Of a stretch of DNA of 5,834 nucleotides, positions 5,631 to 5,834 are shown piece by piece. The translations under genes were made by a program, and so were the position numbers. The number at the start of each line of letters is the position of its first letter. The stretch's first letter is position 1. The notes below the pieces were generated by a model. It was not told the DNA's origin. It saw only the letters and a list, made by a program, of their open reading frames with translations, and did no database searches. Origin of the DNA: Gammaproteobacteria bacterium (GTDB taxonomy: Bacteria; Pseudomonadota; Gammaproteobacteria; DSM-16500); NCBI GenBank assembly GCA_004322325.1, contig SCTP01000044.1, forward strand, positions 1 to 5,834, read 5' to 3'.

Positions 5631-5834
5631 TCATCCTCCCTGATTTTTGAGGTATTTCCTTCTTTCGCCTTAATGCGTTGCTCCATATCACGCTTAAAAA
5701 TCTCAATAAACTTGGTTAAATCTTCCTGATAATGTTTTTCATTTCCCTTTTCTTGTACTTGGAAAAAAATAAATTCCCGTGCACAAATATTTTTTATTTC
5801 TTCCATTGCATTCGGATACAACCGATCCAAGATG
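5627..5834 (-). CDS. Unrecognised protein, C-terminal part only
   Basis: The last 68 codons and stop of a gene that enters from beyond the window edge. The frame is still open at the edge. A TTG (5830) and an ATG (5806) lie in frame, but neither has a Shine-Dalgarno, so the true start is probably outside. The visible part is highly charged and helical: NAMEEIKNICAREFIFFQVQ, then DLTKFIEIFKRDMEQRIKAK, ending in a Lys/Arg/Glu-rich tail (GNTSKIREDE). I do not recognise it. It overlaps the next gene by 4 nt, so the two products probably act together or are needed in fixed proportion. The base composition is AT-rich, more like the gene at 1-532 than the dcw genes. Confidence 0.7.
   Translation of the reverse strand, partial: ILDRLYPNAMEEIKNICAREFIFFQVQEKGNEKHYQEDLTKFIEIFKRDMEQRIKAKEGNTSKIREDE

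Overview
The window looks like chromosomal DNA of a gammaproteobacterium. The evidence is a class A RNase P RNA with the enterobacterial-type conserved core, followed on the same strand by the start of the division and cell-wall (dcw) cluster in the order mraZ-rsmH-ftsL-ftsI. The AT-rich flanking genes, one with an Asn/Lys-rich N-terminus, would suit a host-associated lineage such as the Legionellales. That placement is inference; no marker in the window settles it. Every supported gene is on the minus strand, so the window is read from high to low coordinates.

Region A (5834 to 5244) holds two small unrecognised genes joined by an ATGA overlap; the first enters from outside the window. Region B (about 5228 to 4884) is rnpB, about 345 nt and compact. 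Its promoter has its -35 element inside the last codons of the preceding gene. Region C (4870 to 1312) is the dcw segment. A MraZ-type operator made of 10-bp-spaced TGTGG boxes and a promoter precede mraZ. rsmH, ftsL and ftsI follow with 4-nt stop/start overlaps at two junctions, which suggests one translationally coupled operon. Together they supply the operon regulator (MraZ), the 16S rRNA m4C1402 methyltransferase (RsmH), and two divisome membrane proteins (FtsL and the septal transpeptidase FtsI/PBP3).

Region D (1305 to 646) interrupts the usual cluster. Where murE normally follows ftsI there is a type II toxin-antitoxin pair (an RHH/CcdA-like antitoxin and a VapC PIN-domain RNase). Its near-consensus promoter begins only a few bases after the ftsI stop codon. 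Region E (645 to 1) is an AT-rich spacer and the N-terminal 177 codons of an unrecognised, hydrophilic, Asn/Lys-rich protein that leaves the window at base 1. No IS element, tRNA or CRISPR array was seen. The most notable points are the broken dcw cluster with vapBC at the break, the phased MraZ operator abutting rnpB, and the three unrecognised genes at the edges.
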